From positions 50,857,783 to 50,921,782 of the forward strand of contig CM067592.1 in the NCBI GenBank assembly GCA_034336665.1: DNA of 64,000 bases, given 5' to 3'. The position numbers and the translations under genes are program-made. The first letter of the stretch is position 1. Each line of letters starts with the position of its first letter. This DNA comes from Luscinia megarhynchos (taxonomy: Eukaryota > Chordata > Aves > Passeriformes > Turdidae). Positions 46,201 to 57,960 of the stretch are shown here, piece after piece. The notes under the pieces were generated by a model that saw only the letters and a list, made by a program, of their open reading frames with translations, was not told the origin of the DNA and searched no databases.

Positions 46201-48927
46201 TTTACTAAAATTCAGACAAAAGTACACATGTTTTTTCTAAAGGTAGAACAACTTGTAAAATCTGCCACAAACAGCGCTGTGTTACCCCTGATTTTAGGCA
46301 ATATAAGGCAGAAGTATAACTTGTATTTGTTTCTCTTGATTTATTAAAAAAACTACAGGAAAAGAAGTCAGATTAGTATAGCACTTGGATTTTTTTTCCA
46401 GTTATTATAGGACAGCAAATTATTTGGACTAGACTCTTATAAAGTGTAAAAATATGCAAGACATTTTCTTTTCAGAATGCATTGTGCTGCCTTACAGCAT
46501 AACTCAGACTGAGTATTAAAGAAAGCAGCGATTATCAATATTGTAGTGATTACTTTGACAAAATATACAGCACTTTAGCCATACTTTCCAAATAGAGAGT
46601 TCATATCTGCAGACTAGATATTCTCTTCTTGTCTGCTCCTGCTTTAAATTTAACCAGTGTGTTTCAGTGTGTTGTTTTTTATGATAACCACCGACCTATA
46701 TAACAGCTTTCACCTCTTGAAAACATTCAAAGGTTTAAGAGCTCAACATAATTTTTAAGACTCAATTCCATTAGGTTATTAAATTAAAATTAATTTGGGT
46801 TAGCTTTATTCTGCATTTTTATGCAGTTAAAACTTTGACTGTCAGAAGCCAGCATTGACAATTTAGGAAGAGAGACCTAGATAAGTATAACTATTAAATG
46901 CACATAATAGTATTTTTTTTCTTGAGAGCAATATAGAAGACAATGCTTGAATAGCAACAAAGATGTAGGCAGGAATATAATAAAGCTTCAACAGCCAAGA
47001 TGCCCTTATTATCAAGTAGCTTGTGTGGACTCCTCAGCACAAAGGAAGAATAAATTATTACTCCAAGCCTTAGCCTGGAATTTGTTAAATTTCATTCCAC
47101 CTCTACTGTTATTTAAGGGTAGCTGTTGGTATATGTTTAGTAAACATGTTAAATCTTACTTCAGAGCCTACATATTCTAGAGAACTCCATTAATTAATTA
47201 GTCTACAGTACATAAAACCTTTTTTCATGAAAACCATACATAAAAATTTGCAATATCTGCATATGTCAAAGTTCAGGGAAATATCAGCATTCATGGTAAG
47301 CCATGCATGATCCCCATTTAACTTTACCTTATCACGCAAGACTTGATCTCACTGGATTGGCAGCAGTCACTCTGGAATCTTTCAGGTCAAATAATTTATG
47401 AATGACATGGTGACAATATCGGGTGTTCCATTAAGGTGGACTCACAGACAGCAGGTTTTCCAGCTAGTGTAGTATTGTTGCTCTTGTTCATACACAGCTT
47501 CTTCTGTATAAAGAGTAAATTCAAATTCTTCATCAGCTGTCAGATTATTTCTGCCTTCTGTGTTTTCTTTCACCCTTTTGCTGATCAGTAAGCAAGTTTT
47601 CAAAGCTTTCTGCAGCAAATAGGATTTGCAGAATTTTAGATCTCTCTTCCTTTTCTATTTCCTTTTTGTCCAATATGTAGCATCTATGAATTTATATATA
47701 TTAAGAAAATATAATTTTAAAGCTTGAATCTGTGCAAATTAGACTTTAAACTACAGTGCCTATTTTGATGCAGGAGAAAAGGCTATTCACTGATTCTCTT
47801 AGATCTGAATTTCTCAATTTGGAAAACTAGAACAGATTCCACCGGCAATTTGTGCTTACTAGTAGTGGTCCCAAATAGTTAATTCTAGGCAAACAAAAAA
47901 TAAGTTTTACTTGAAATTACTGTTGATTACATTAATATGTCCATGTGAAAGAAATTAACTGGATATCAGCACCTCTTCCACCCAAGAAAATCTCAGGAGT
48001 CATGAGGGGAACAAAGAAAATATTGACAGAAACTGTCCTCAGCAAACTTCCTTCTCCTGAGGAAGTTTGACCATACAGATGCCATTTCCTAAGGATTCTG
48101 GAGTGGCTGCAAGAGGCTTGAGGTACACTATAAGCGTAAAGTTTCATCAGATAGAAGTTTAGGAGTAAAATTAATTTGCTCTGTTTCATAGTGGGTTCCT
48201 TTCAAGCCTCATCATGATGAAGGAGAAGTTTCTAAGAGATGTTGTTGCTCATTATCTATTTTTATATGCCTTGTTGACAAATTATGTCTAAATCCAAATG
48301 CTATTTGCCATATCAAAAGCTAAAGTGCAGCAAGAGCAGAAGAAGCATGAGAAACATTATGTGTCAGATAATCAAGAAAGCAAATATCACAGTTTATCTT
48401 GATGAACCCTAGTTCTAGTTTTCTTTACTCCTTTTTTAGTCAGTGGTAGAAGGAAGAATCCTTTGGAATCAAAACATTGAAACACTCATTTTAAAAAAAA
48501 ATGTTTTACTCCCAGAGGCAAATATTTCATTGAGTGTAAAACTCACACAGAGTTCCAAGACAGCAAACAAGCTGCTCCAGAAAGAGCAAAAAGGAATGTG
48601 ATTGCAGAGTGCAAAGTAACCCTCACAAGAAACCACAAAGGTGTCTATTATGTTTCACTTCTCATTTTTAATTTTCCATAAAATTCACATGAAATATTTC
48701 CCATCCACCAAAACACACTGAGATGCATTAGAAAACTCTATTTCTGATATTTTCATAGGAGCAAAACTTACCCCTCTTCTTACAGGACTGTAGTTTTGTA
48801 CTTCTTCTAACAGAAGTCCTGTTCTGCTGTGCATGCAACAGAATAAGAGCTGTGATCAATGCATGATTATCACTTCAGTGTGAAAATCATGAAGCAGCCT
48901 GTATCCATTTCCAGCACCTTTGAAGCT
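43271..48927. other. AT-rich unique-looking DNA
   Basis: About 5.7 kb without recognised gene or repeat. A perfect 10-bp hairpin lies at 44590-44612. A plus frame at 45344-45664 (106 codons) crosses an acceptor-like TATGTGCCCTTTCAG ending at 45499 but has no recognisable domain. Confidence 0.5.
44590..44612. repeat. Perfect 10-bp hairpin, 3-nt loop
   Basis: TATATCTAAC (44590-44599) and GTTAGATATA (44603-44612) are exact complements around TGT. Confidence 0.75.
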
Positions 48928-49110
48928 TCACATGGTGCCCTGCAGGTCCTGGATGCCTTGCAGAATAACACTGAGAACTGACATGAGTGCTTGAATCACC
49001 CTCATCAGCTCGCCCTGCATCATGTAGACCCTTGTAAGGACTTCTGCAGTTTGGTCAAGCATCCGCATTGGCCACTCTTTGGCTTCAGAGAAGAAGGAAT
49101 TTGGGTATTG
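48928..49110 (-). pseudogene. Coding-like 60-codon open frame, minus strand, unrecognised
   Basis: On the minus strand one frame is open for 60 codons, from just after three consecutive TAA codons (plus 49111-49119) to a TGA at 48928-48930. It has the composition of real protein: GC-richer codons than its AT-rich surroundings, few Asn/Ile-rich codons, and a helical C-terminal half with spaced hydrophobic residues (VLTRVYMMQGELMRVIQAL is the core). The first ATG is codon 15. Upstream, CCTTCTTCTCTGAAG could serve as a splice acceptor. It resembles the helical C-terminus of domesticated-transposon or Myb/SANT-type proteins in style only; I cannot name a homologue. It could be the last exon of a gene, a decayed gene fragment, or chance. 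Confidence 0.25.
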
Positions 49111-49219
49111 TTATTATTAGACTTTGTACTCAAATTTACTCCAGACACCTGCACAAATTTAAAAAAGTACTTTAGAAAAAAATTTTAGTGTATCTTATGT
49201 TCCTTTTAACTTTCTACAG

Positions 49220-49324
49220 AATGGAAATGTTTGCTCTTTCTGGGCAAGGAGTTGAAGATATCTACTGCACATCCATGATGTCACCATTCTGCGCAGAAAT
49301 CAAGAGAGGAAATTGTTTGCACAG
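49220..49324 (+). other. Candidate 105-nt internal exon, plus strand
   Basis: The left boundary is a strong acceptor (TTCCTTTTAACTTTCTACAG ending at 49219). The right boundary is a strong donor (CACAG/GTATGT). The 105 nt are a multiple of three and open in one frame only, beginning ATGGAAATG one base after the acceptor and encoding about 35 residues with four cysteines (core EDIYCTSMMSPFCAEIKRGN). Base composition is more balanced than the flanks. I recognise no family. It is the best exon-like object in the window, but no partner exon could be paired with it. Confidence 0.3.
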
Positions 49325-49498
49325 GTATGTAGGGATTCCCACAAAGAGAGTCATTGCCAACAGTGACTTTCATAGTACACACATCTGAATTCTGTATCAA
49401 ACGGTAGCAATATTTATTATTTTACTCATGTCTAATAAAAGTTCCTGTAGGCTTTTCAGTAAAAACTCTTGAGATCTTTAACCTAACCTAATTATCTT

Positions 49499-49532
49499 TC
49501 TGCATAATAAGGAAATCTGCATAATAAGGAAA
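49499..49532. repeat. 17-bp perfect tandem duplication
   Basis: TCTGCATAATAAGGAAA occurs twice in a row at 49499-49515 and 49516-49532. It is probably a replication-slippage product. Confidence 0.9.
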
Positions 49533-51370
49533 TAACTGTGTCCATGTTAAAAAAATATATCTAGTATAACATTTTTACTTAAAATATTATTACCTCTGCT
49601 GAGATTGCACAAATAAAGCATGGAGTCTGGATTCCTTGGTATGGCCATTGGGTTTCTTTTAGTTATCACAAAGCACTATAAAGAAGTCCCCTGCATGTTA
49701 ATGATATGTAAATACTCTCACATATTAAAGGATAAATGCTCTGAACCATCAGGATGGTCACTCTAATAAATGAAACATGGGTAATTGCATTAGAATGGGT
49801 TATGTTCAGCTGAGCTCCATAGAAGATTTTATTGAGTTAGAGGCATATTTTTCAGCTCCACAGAATGGGTACAATTCACGGGATAAAAATCTCATGATGG
49901 AGTTATTTTAGACACAAAATTTGCTTTGAAGAAATTACACCTTCCTGTCTTAAATATGGAAGGCTGATGCACTGCTAGTATTGATCAGCAGGGTTTATGG
50001 ATTTTTCTGAGCCTCATGATTTTACTTCTACATCTGTTCCCACAATGTTACCATATATAACAACGGTAAGTGGTGAAATAGTAAAATATGCAACAAAATT
50101 CAGACTCCTAAATCCCCAGCAATGATTCTGGAAATGTAATAAATTTGCTTACTGAGTGAGACTGCTTGGGAAAGGTGTTGTGAAAGACAGAAAAATGTAT
50201 TTTAAAACAGTCGTTAGATTAATGCAAAATATAAATTTGATTCCTGACACTATTGACTGGTAGGTGGTTAAGAAAATTTATTTAGAAAGTAGCCAGTCTC
50301 CACTCGAGACAGGAAGAAACCAAACCATCTAATTTATTACCAGTAACACATATTGATTTTTGGATAAGAAGGGAAAGAGAGTCTTTTGCAAGGCTGAAGT
50401 TACAAGCCCCTTAAGTGCTGAAACCAGACTAAGAGGGGACTTGTACATCAGAAAATGATCTCTCTTCTCCTCTTACCCTCTCATGTAACAGTTTGAGGCT
50501 GTCTGTAATTAAAACTGAATTTGGTTCATTTCCACCGTTGTACAAGAGGATGTAGCTGTCCTTGAAACATTAATCTGCTTATGTCAGTGAACTGCTACAT
50601 GCAACCTTGTACTAAGACAATTGCACTTACACCATGCTAAGTAATAGACCAAAATGTCCAGAAATGAATAATTTATCATAGTTCATTATAGTCCAAAGCA
50701 ATTTTAAGCAGAATTGTTAGTCTGTATTTAGTAGTTTGTTGAATGCATGTGGTTTACTCATCTGCCCAGCCAAAGTCCTGGTATTTGATGCCTACATAAA
50801 CCTATAAAAGTTTACTGCATAAAAGGTCACTGCACATCAGTAGTAGTCTGGAAAAAGAAAAAAAAAAAAAAAAGTATCTTGAGTCTGCAATAGCCAGATT
50901 TTCCTGGGCTTATTAGTTGATAAAAATGGGTCTGAAGAGGGGTAAACTGGTCTGAATATGTCTAGTGCACAGCAGTGATAATTTCTTTTGCCAGTTATGT
51001 GTCTGAACCCACACAGAAATAAGTGAGAACAAGAGGGTGTAGAGTCCCAACTGTCTTCTGAATGCATTTTAAGCATTTTCTTTTCTCCTGCAGTGGTTCT
51101 GGCATCAGAGAAGAGTTAAGCATAGCTCAGCTAAGTCAGTAGTACCCAATAAGCAGTATCAGTGGGACCAGGATGAAAGAAGCATTTGTCCTTTTCATTT
51201 GCTCTGCAACTCTTACTCATTTATACTCAGAACACCCTTCCTAACCTCCCCTAATCACAGTTTTATGATAAACTTGAGAAGGAATTATAGGCAGATAACA
51301 GGAAGTGTACAACTCTAGTGCACATGGCTTGTTCAAAGTGTAAAATCAAAAACTTATTTCTCTCTTATGG
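49533..51370. other. AT-rich unique-looking DNA
   Basis: No gene or repeat recognised apart from a poly-A tract near 50857-50873. Confidence 0.5.
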
Positions 51371-51860
51371 TGTCATAGTCTCTCAAGGAGAGAACACAGG
51401 ACCAACACAGCTCTAAGTCTCAAAACTTAAATGTGTATTTATGAAATCAGCAAGCACATCTAAGTTGAGTCTTAATACTTGTGAGATATCCTGCCCACAG
51501 CTAGGCTCTTCCCACTGCCACTATTCCTGGAAAAGGGACGGATACTCATGCTCCTTGCCTTCCATTTAGAGAAGTACCAACTAAAGGATTGTTTTTTTTC
51601 TCCAAAAATCAGCCCCGTGTGGGTGTGAAACAACAAACTTAGGGCTAGAAGCCCACTCCCAGTGCTGAGCTCCTGAGGGAGTCCTGGATGGCATGTTAAG
51701 GTTCAGAGCCCCAAAGCGTCTGCTCTCCCTTACCCATGCAGCAAACCTGCAAAGAGGGTTCCCTATGCCAGTGCATCACAAAGAAAAGGAAGGGGCCACA
51801 GGAAAAATATTGCACCTGGAGCTCTAAATGAGCCTGTGAACCCTTACTACCAGTACTGAA
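51371..51860 (-). mobile_element. Possible old LTR-like element, minus orientation (weak)
   Basis: GC-richer than its surroundings. The left edge TGTCATAGTC would be a ...CTATGACA 3' LTR end on the minus strand. Inside it, the minus strand has CATAAATACAC followed by TTTTGAGACTTAGAG, a plausible polyadenylation/R-U5 arrangement. I could not match a remembered family, and the right border is a guess. Confidence 0.25.
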
Positions 51861-54800
51861 GCACGATGATGCATGAATCCATTCCTTACCTACTGATACA
51901 ACTTCTTCTAACTTGGGGTGAAGTTATTTGCATCCTGCTGCAGGTACCAAACCTTCTGATATTACAGCTGCTGTGAAGGCAAAACATCCACAGGGAGAAC
52001 TGGGTTGTCACTGCTGCCCTATCAATTTAACCTTGGGAGAAGGAGTGAAGCGCTGGGTTGAAAAGGAAAAATTAAATTTACAGTCTGACAAGGAGGCTTG
52101 TACCTACTAGCACTTCGAAGTTTGAGTCAATAAAGAATATGAAAGCAGTTTAATTATGCTGTGAATATAAAAAACTTATCTGGCATAGTATTCTAGATAT
52201 ATCCAGACACTGAATTACCAGGAATACCTCTTTTAGTGTTGACAAAAACAATTGCAATAGGTTGCGATAAAGATATGTAAATACATTATTTTATATATTA
52301 TACATTTTGTACATTTTTACGTTATTAACTTCAGTGTAAGTAAGCTCCTAGTGGACCAGCTTGAACTGAAATATAATAATTCTGCTTAAAAAACACCATG
52401 ACAGTCACCAATCCCATATAATCAAATATTCAAGTCCCTCTGTGAGTAGATGCTAGTACTTCCTTCTATGATTAAATTAAGGTACTTCCTTCTGTAAGTA
52501 AATTCAGGTACTTTAAGAGCAAAAAACAGCCCAATTTTAAGAAAATACCACTTATGGAATGTAAGAGAGAATGTTTAAATTATATATATGAACTGTGTAA
52601 AGCACTAAGGTAATTTTGCCCAAAGTAATTTTCCATTAAAACAATTCCCACTAATTCAAAGTCCAAGAAACAAGGTGCATGAAATATCTCTGTTCCCTCT
52701 GCTTAATTTGTTTTGGCTTTGTTCTTGTAAAGGAAATTTGCAGAACTCTGTATGGGAGAGAGATACACAAATCCTGTAAATGAGATTTCTATTCAGGTTT
52801 ACCTAAACTGCAGCCATTTGAAAATACACCTGCTCAGTAACTAATCAACAGTATGTTCAGGCTTCACTTAATATATCAACTTTTCTAGAGGAAACTATCC
52901 ATAGTTATATATAAAGTTAGTTAAAATGATTCGCAAGAATTTGTCATCTTCAATGGTCTGGCACAAGAAATAAGCCAAAACCAGCTAAAAATGTTGTAGA
53001 TTAGCATGTCTCTTTAAACAGAGTAAAGACTTAGCACCTAAGCCTGCATGGAAAATAACAGTGAAGAATTTCTGGACTGGAGAGGCTGTTTGTGTTTTTG
53101 AAAAGGGCAGTAGTTATGATTTTTTTTAGCTTTGGAACTTAGCTGTTACCTCTGTTGGCAATCCTGAGGTTGTGTATCCAACTGACCCCTCAAGAAATGC
53201 CACAATCACTTACAAGCTGCTAAGATGCAGTGGGAATCACAGCACTGTGTGCAACTGTCTCAGTCTTATTACTGCAAAAATCGTGTGACATATTCATCCA
53301 AAAACATTGACAGAGACTTTACTTCTCTTATTGCTTTTCCTTTCCTTTTTTTTTCTAATCATTTGTTTATTTGTTCATTTGTGCAAGTATTTAAGTGATT
53401 TTGAATGCTTTGATTCAGAACTTTAATTTTTTAAGAGATTTAGTGGATTTGTTTGTTTTGAGACATTTAATTAGCTCAGTAGTGTTCTACAGCATAACCA
53501 TCAATACTGCTCATCTTGATAAAAAGTTAAAGTTTTGTAAGTTTGTTCTTCAGGGAAAGAAATTTATTTTTATTTCACTAGCAGGATCCATAATGTCTGA
53601 TTTTGTGGGGGTTTTAAATAATCATAGTGCAAGCAGGTTTTTGCCATTGACAGAGAGGAATGATCAGATGGAGTTCTAGGCTCAGGCCAAACTCTTTCAA
53701 TGTCTTGACTAATCACCTTTTTTGCTGACAATAACTACAATGATGGCATAGGCAGAGCAAAATTCATGCACATCTTTTCTACTGTACAGCTTCAAAGGAT
53801 TAAAGTTCCTCTCTGATGTTTTCAAAGAACTTCTCTGAAGTGAATCACAATGTGTAAGTTATAGAGTTTCTCTTTTAATGGGCCAAAGCTTTTCCAAAGA
53901 AATCCATCAGCTGTTCCTCCATTGTTATCTCATTTCTTTATGCAAAGTCCCTAAGATCATTTTGAAGTTTTGGCTTAAAGATACCTATTCTGCTACCATT
54001 TAAAAGAGTTAAGAAAAACATAGTAACTTCTGTCACAGAATATGTGTTCCTGGGAGAGAAATTCAATGATTCTGTTTTTCTAGGGTCTTTTTTACTGATA
54101 TGCATTTATTTTAATGAGGTTCTATTTTTAGACAGCAGTATGAGTCATTATACAAGAAAGTTAGACAAGCTCTAGGACAGTGATATCTATCTTCTAAATA
54201 GTGCTCAAATAATCTAGGCTTTCTTATTTCAATAACTAAAATGGTTGCATTTTCTCACAAGACTTGCAATTCAATATACAAGACAACTAATTCAGTATAC
54301 CCTCTGTTTCCAGGTGGAGCAGCAAGGTAGTAATGAGTTTATTTTGCCATTATGTACTCACCTTCAGTCTTTCCTTGTAGTTATTTTTACCTACATACCC
54401 TTCACTCTTAAGGTGAATGTTTTTCCCTGGAAGTTTTGCTTTGCATTGGAGTGCTACAGTTAGGGCATCTTCAGAAAATATTCAAGGAAAAACTAATGGA
54501 AGAAGACTTTACCTAAGTTTTATTGCCAAAAGGTTCTTAAGGAAAAGCAATCTGTCATGATGCACTCCAAATACAAAGGAATGAATTCTCAGCCCATCTC
54601 AGCTGATGCAGCCTCAATATTTAGTCATGGTTCCACATAGAATAAGAAGGATACCTTAAGGTATAGGTACTGATAATTTTATGAATTATGTTCATAATGG
54701 TGCCACACTGTGGACTTTTTTAAAATCTCAATTGTTATTCTATGCTATTTTTTGGAAACTCCAACGTGTCATTGATATCTTACTCTTACCCTCACTAATC

Positions 54801-57789
54801 ATCAGGTTCTTCAAAGAAAAAAGGAAATTGTACCATGTATCAGATTTGTCAAAGTTGACAGTAAAACCTTTGCTATACAATGGAATGTAATTACAATTCT
54901 ACATCAACTCATGCTAAAAAAGACACACATTGATTTATGCTGAATCCTGAATATTTAGAAATATAGCTTCAAATATACTTAAAGTGAAGAAGTTCTCTTA
55001 TTGGAAGTGTTTAAAGTAATTTGAGCCTTTGCATTTAAAATTAATTTGTTTCTCAAGTAGGTCTGACTGGCACAGGCTGTTATGAACACTGTGCAAAAGC
55101 TAATGGAAATCACATTTCTTTTAGTCTTGTTTGCTTCAGAAGGAATACAGGGGAAGATAAAGTATGAGCATTCTTCAGCCACTTGACAAGATCACAGTGC
55201 TGCCTGTACTGAAACACTCAAAGAAACCACCTCCATTTTTGTGTGCTTATGAGTTATTTCTTTCTCCTCTTTCCTCAAAACTTGAAAAATAATACATTTG
55301 CTCAGAATGACTCTCCACACAGCAAAGCCTAAAAGCATCGTCTAAATCCACTTTGACATCTAAGAGGCAGTCAAAATCATCCACACCAAGGCTGAAGAGA
55401 AACCACTCAAGCAAAAGAATAGGGTAGGCTGAGGTGAGGAAGAAGGAGTTTCTGCATATTTCCAGGAGTTAGAAGAGTTAAGAAAACTCAGCCACACTGG
55501 TTACATGACCATCAGTTGTACTGAGGACTGATATGTAGAGGTGTCTGGAAATTTTTTGATTGCTGTAAAGGGTTTGTCAACCATGTCGCTGAAATCTTGT
55601 AACAGAGTAATAGAGAGAAGATTCTCAGTAAGGTGTGAGAAATATGACACTAATTAAGTGGATTATTATGATTAGGTTTATTGCTAACACGCTGTCTAAA
55701 CATTGCAAATGCAATATAATATAAGCAGGTCTAAAGGGCTCTCATATAAACACGTTCATCTAGATGTACATGTTTACTGTCTTTGGCTTTGCAGAATGAA
55801 CAGTTACAGAGGAAGAAAGCTCCTCTGAGCTACTTTAGGATTTTATCCCCAAATAAAATCAGGTCTTAGTAGTTTTAATTGCCTATCCAAAAGAACTTGT
55901 TCACTGTCTTCAGGCTGGACACAACTCTTCAGGTGTCCCTGCCAGGGGGAATATGTACCTGGAACCTGCCTGCAACCTTGGGAGATCAGTTTACCCAGCT
56001 GGCCCAGTCTCCAGCAGCATTTTAAACATTTTTGTGGGCCTCTGTGTGCCAAAGTAATTTAAAATCGTCACAACTCCTCCATTTCTGAAATCAACAAAGC
56101 ATTTGAGTAGGCAAACAGTTCCTCCTGCAATTCCCACCTGATGTTCTCATCTTAGGACAAACCATATTGCCTATCAGAAATAATCTAAAAGAGGGAGGAT
56201 ATGTGGTTCTCTGGGGGGAAGGATTCACCAGAAGATCACTGAGTACCTTTTTTTATTGTCACAGAGCTCTGTGGCCCTTTATGGGGAAACTGAAGCCATC
56301 AAACTGTACCACCAGTCTTACGAAGAAAAAGGCTCATGCAAACTGGCAAAAGTACACTGGCACACTTAAGCTCATGTTTGAGCTGTTTATTTCACCAAGC
56401 ATCCTTCATTTCATACAACAGCTAGAATATTCTGTACTGTAGTCAGAAAAGCTACATCTCCATCCAGGACGACATTACTTATTAATTCCTATGAGTTTGT
56501 CCTGAGAAGATCAGGTGATGTTTGGTCAGGTGTTGTTGCAATGCATAATTTAAACTTGAACCTAAATCAAATGCATTACAGATGGCAACATGAATTAAAA
56601 TTAGGCTTGCAATGTACTAATTATCTTCTGTACTTAGTAGTGCTTTGACCCACCTAAATTAATGCTGTGGAAACCAGAAAGAGTAATTGCTTAAAATGAC
56701 TTCCATTTAGGTGCTGCTTTTCTAATTTCATTGATTAAAGAAAAACTTAGATAGTCATATTTACATCTGTAATCTTGGAATTTCTGGAAGGTAAATATAT
56801 TCTGTGTTACAAAGAGAATGAGGTTATCTATGAGGAAAACATTATTTCAAGATAAAAACAACTTGCCTTTGAGCTACATAAAACCAAAATTTGTACGTGT
56901 TTGGAACCATGGGAATCCATGCATTTCAAGTAAAGTGATATTCATCACTGGTGCTGTAAACTGCATTAAGTTAAAAATACAAGTGTTGTCATATCAAGTC
57001 TTTATTGGCAAAATTAGAATGCAATAGAAAAAAGGACAGTATCAAAATCTTTCCTCATGTCTTATGCTCTCTGAAGTGTTTTGGTCCTTGTATGGGAGTC
57101 CAGTTTCCCTTGAAATCTAAAGCACAGCTTCGACTCTTGAATGCCTTGGAAGATCTGGGCACAAACAAATAGTAAATATGATATGTTTGTGAATTAGAGA
57201 ATACTCAAATAGTGAAAAGAACATATAAAGAAAGATCTGGTGCCCTTTGTCTTTGGAATTTTTTTTTTTTTTGATGATTGGTTTTCCATTATTTGGGCAA
57301 GATTTTACATTTGTTTGTCTTTAAAACCATATTTCTGTTACAAGAGGAGAGAAACACACATCCTTTACTTTCTCTTGTGGCCTTCTTTTCCTCCTGTTTT
57401 AGAGATGGAATTGTGATCTCCATTACACATCATTTTTCACAGAGTGGATGGATGGTGGTTACTTGTTCTCAGTCAGTAAAAATACCAGTTCCTTTATAAA
57501 AAATATGATCACTTGTTTTTTGAAATCTTTCCATTTTCTTTATTCTTTCTTGTGTAGGTCAATTTATTCTGTTCTTTTTTTTTTCCAAGATGCAAATAAA
57601 GTAACAATAAACATCTAAATCTCTGTGTCAGTGGATACTTTCCCTAGACTAGAAATTCCTGCTGCTCTACCTTTTAATGGGATAAAAGTTGTGATAGCAG
57701 TACTTGGGGTGCATTACCTTCTACAGATCTGTGATGTGTGGTTGTGACATCTCCTTCTGTACAGCTGGAACACATAACACGTTTTTTTT
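51861..57789. other. AT-rich unique-looking DNA
   Basis: About 5.9 kb without a recognised gene. An imperfect local duplication of about 33 bp containing GTACTTCCTTCT lies at 52450-52512. A GC-richer patch at 55843-56052 has a minus frame of 69 codons with no recognised domain. A poly-T run lies at 57260-57272. Confidence 0.5.
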
Positions 57790-57960
57790 TTTAAGTAAGA
57801 CTTTCTATAGGCACGTGCATGAGGGCAGGTTGTCCAAAGCCCTGAATCATCACCTGATGCCTGAGTTTGATGGGGTCTGCATCTCCAGCCATCCACAACT
57901 CAGCAATCAGTTTGGCCACAATCCAATGCAAATGCCTAGTGCCCAATCAATCTTCAGTCC
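57790..57960 (-). mobile_element. Possible CR1-type 3' fragment, minus orientation (weak)
   Basis: GAGGGCAGGTTGTCCAAAGC followed by CCTGAATCATCACCTGATG resembles the complement of a LINE 3' block in birds (gcaggttgctcagagccc...cctgacc). It is preceded by a T-run. Resemblance is limited to about 60 bases. Confidence 0.3.
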
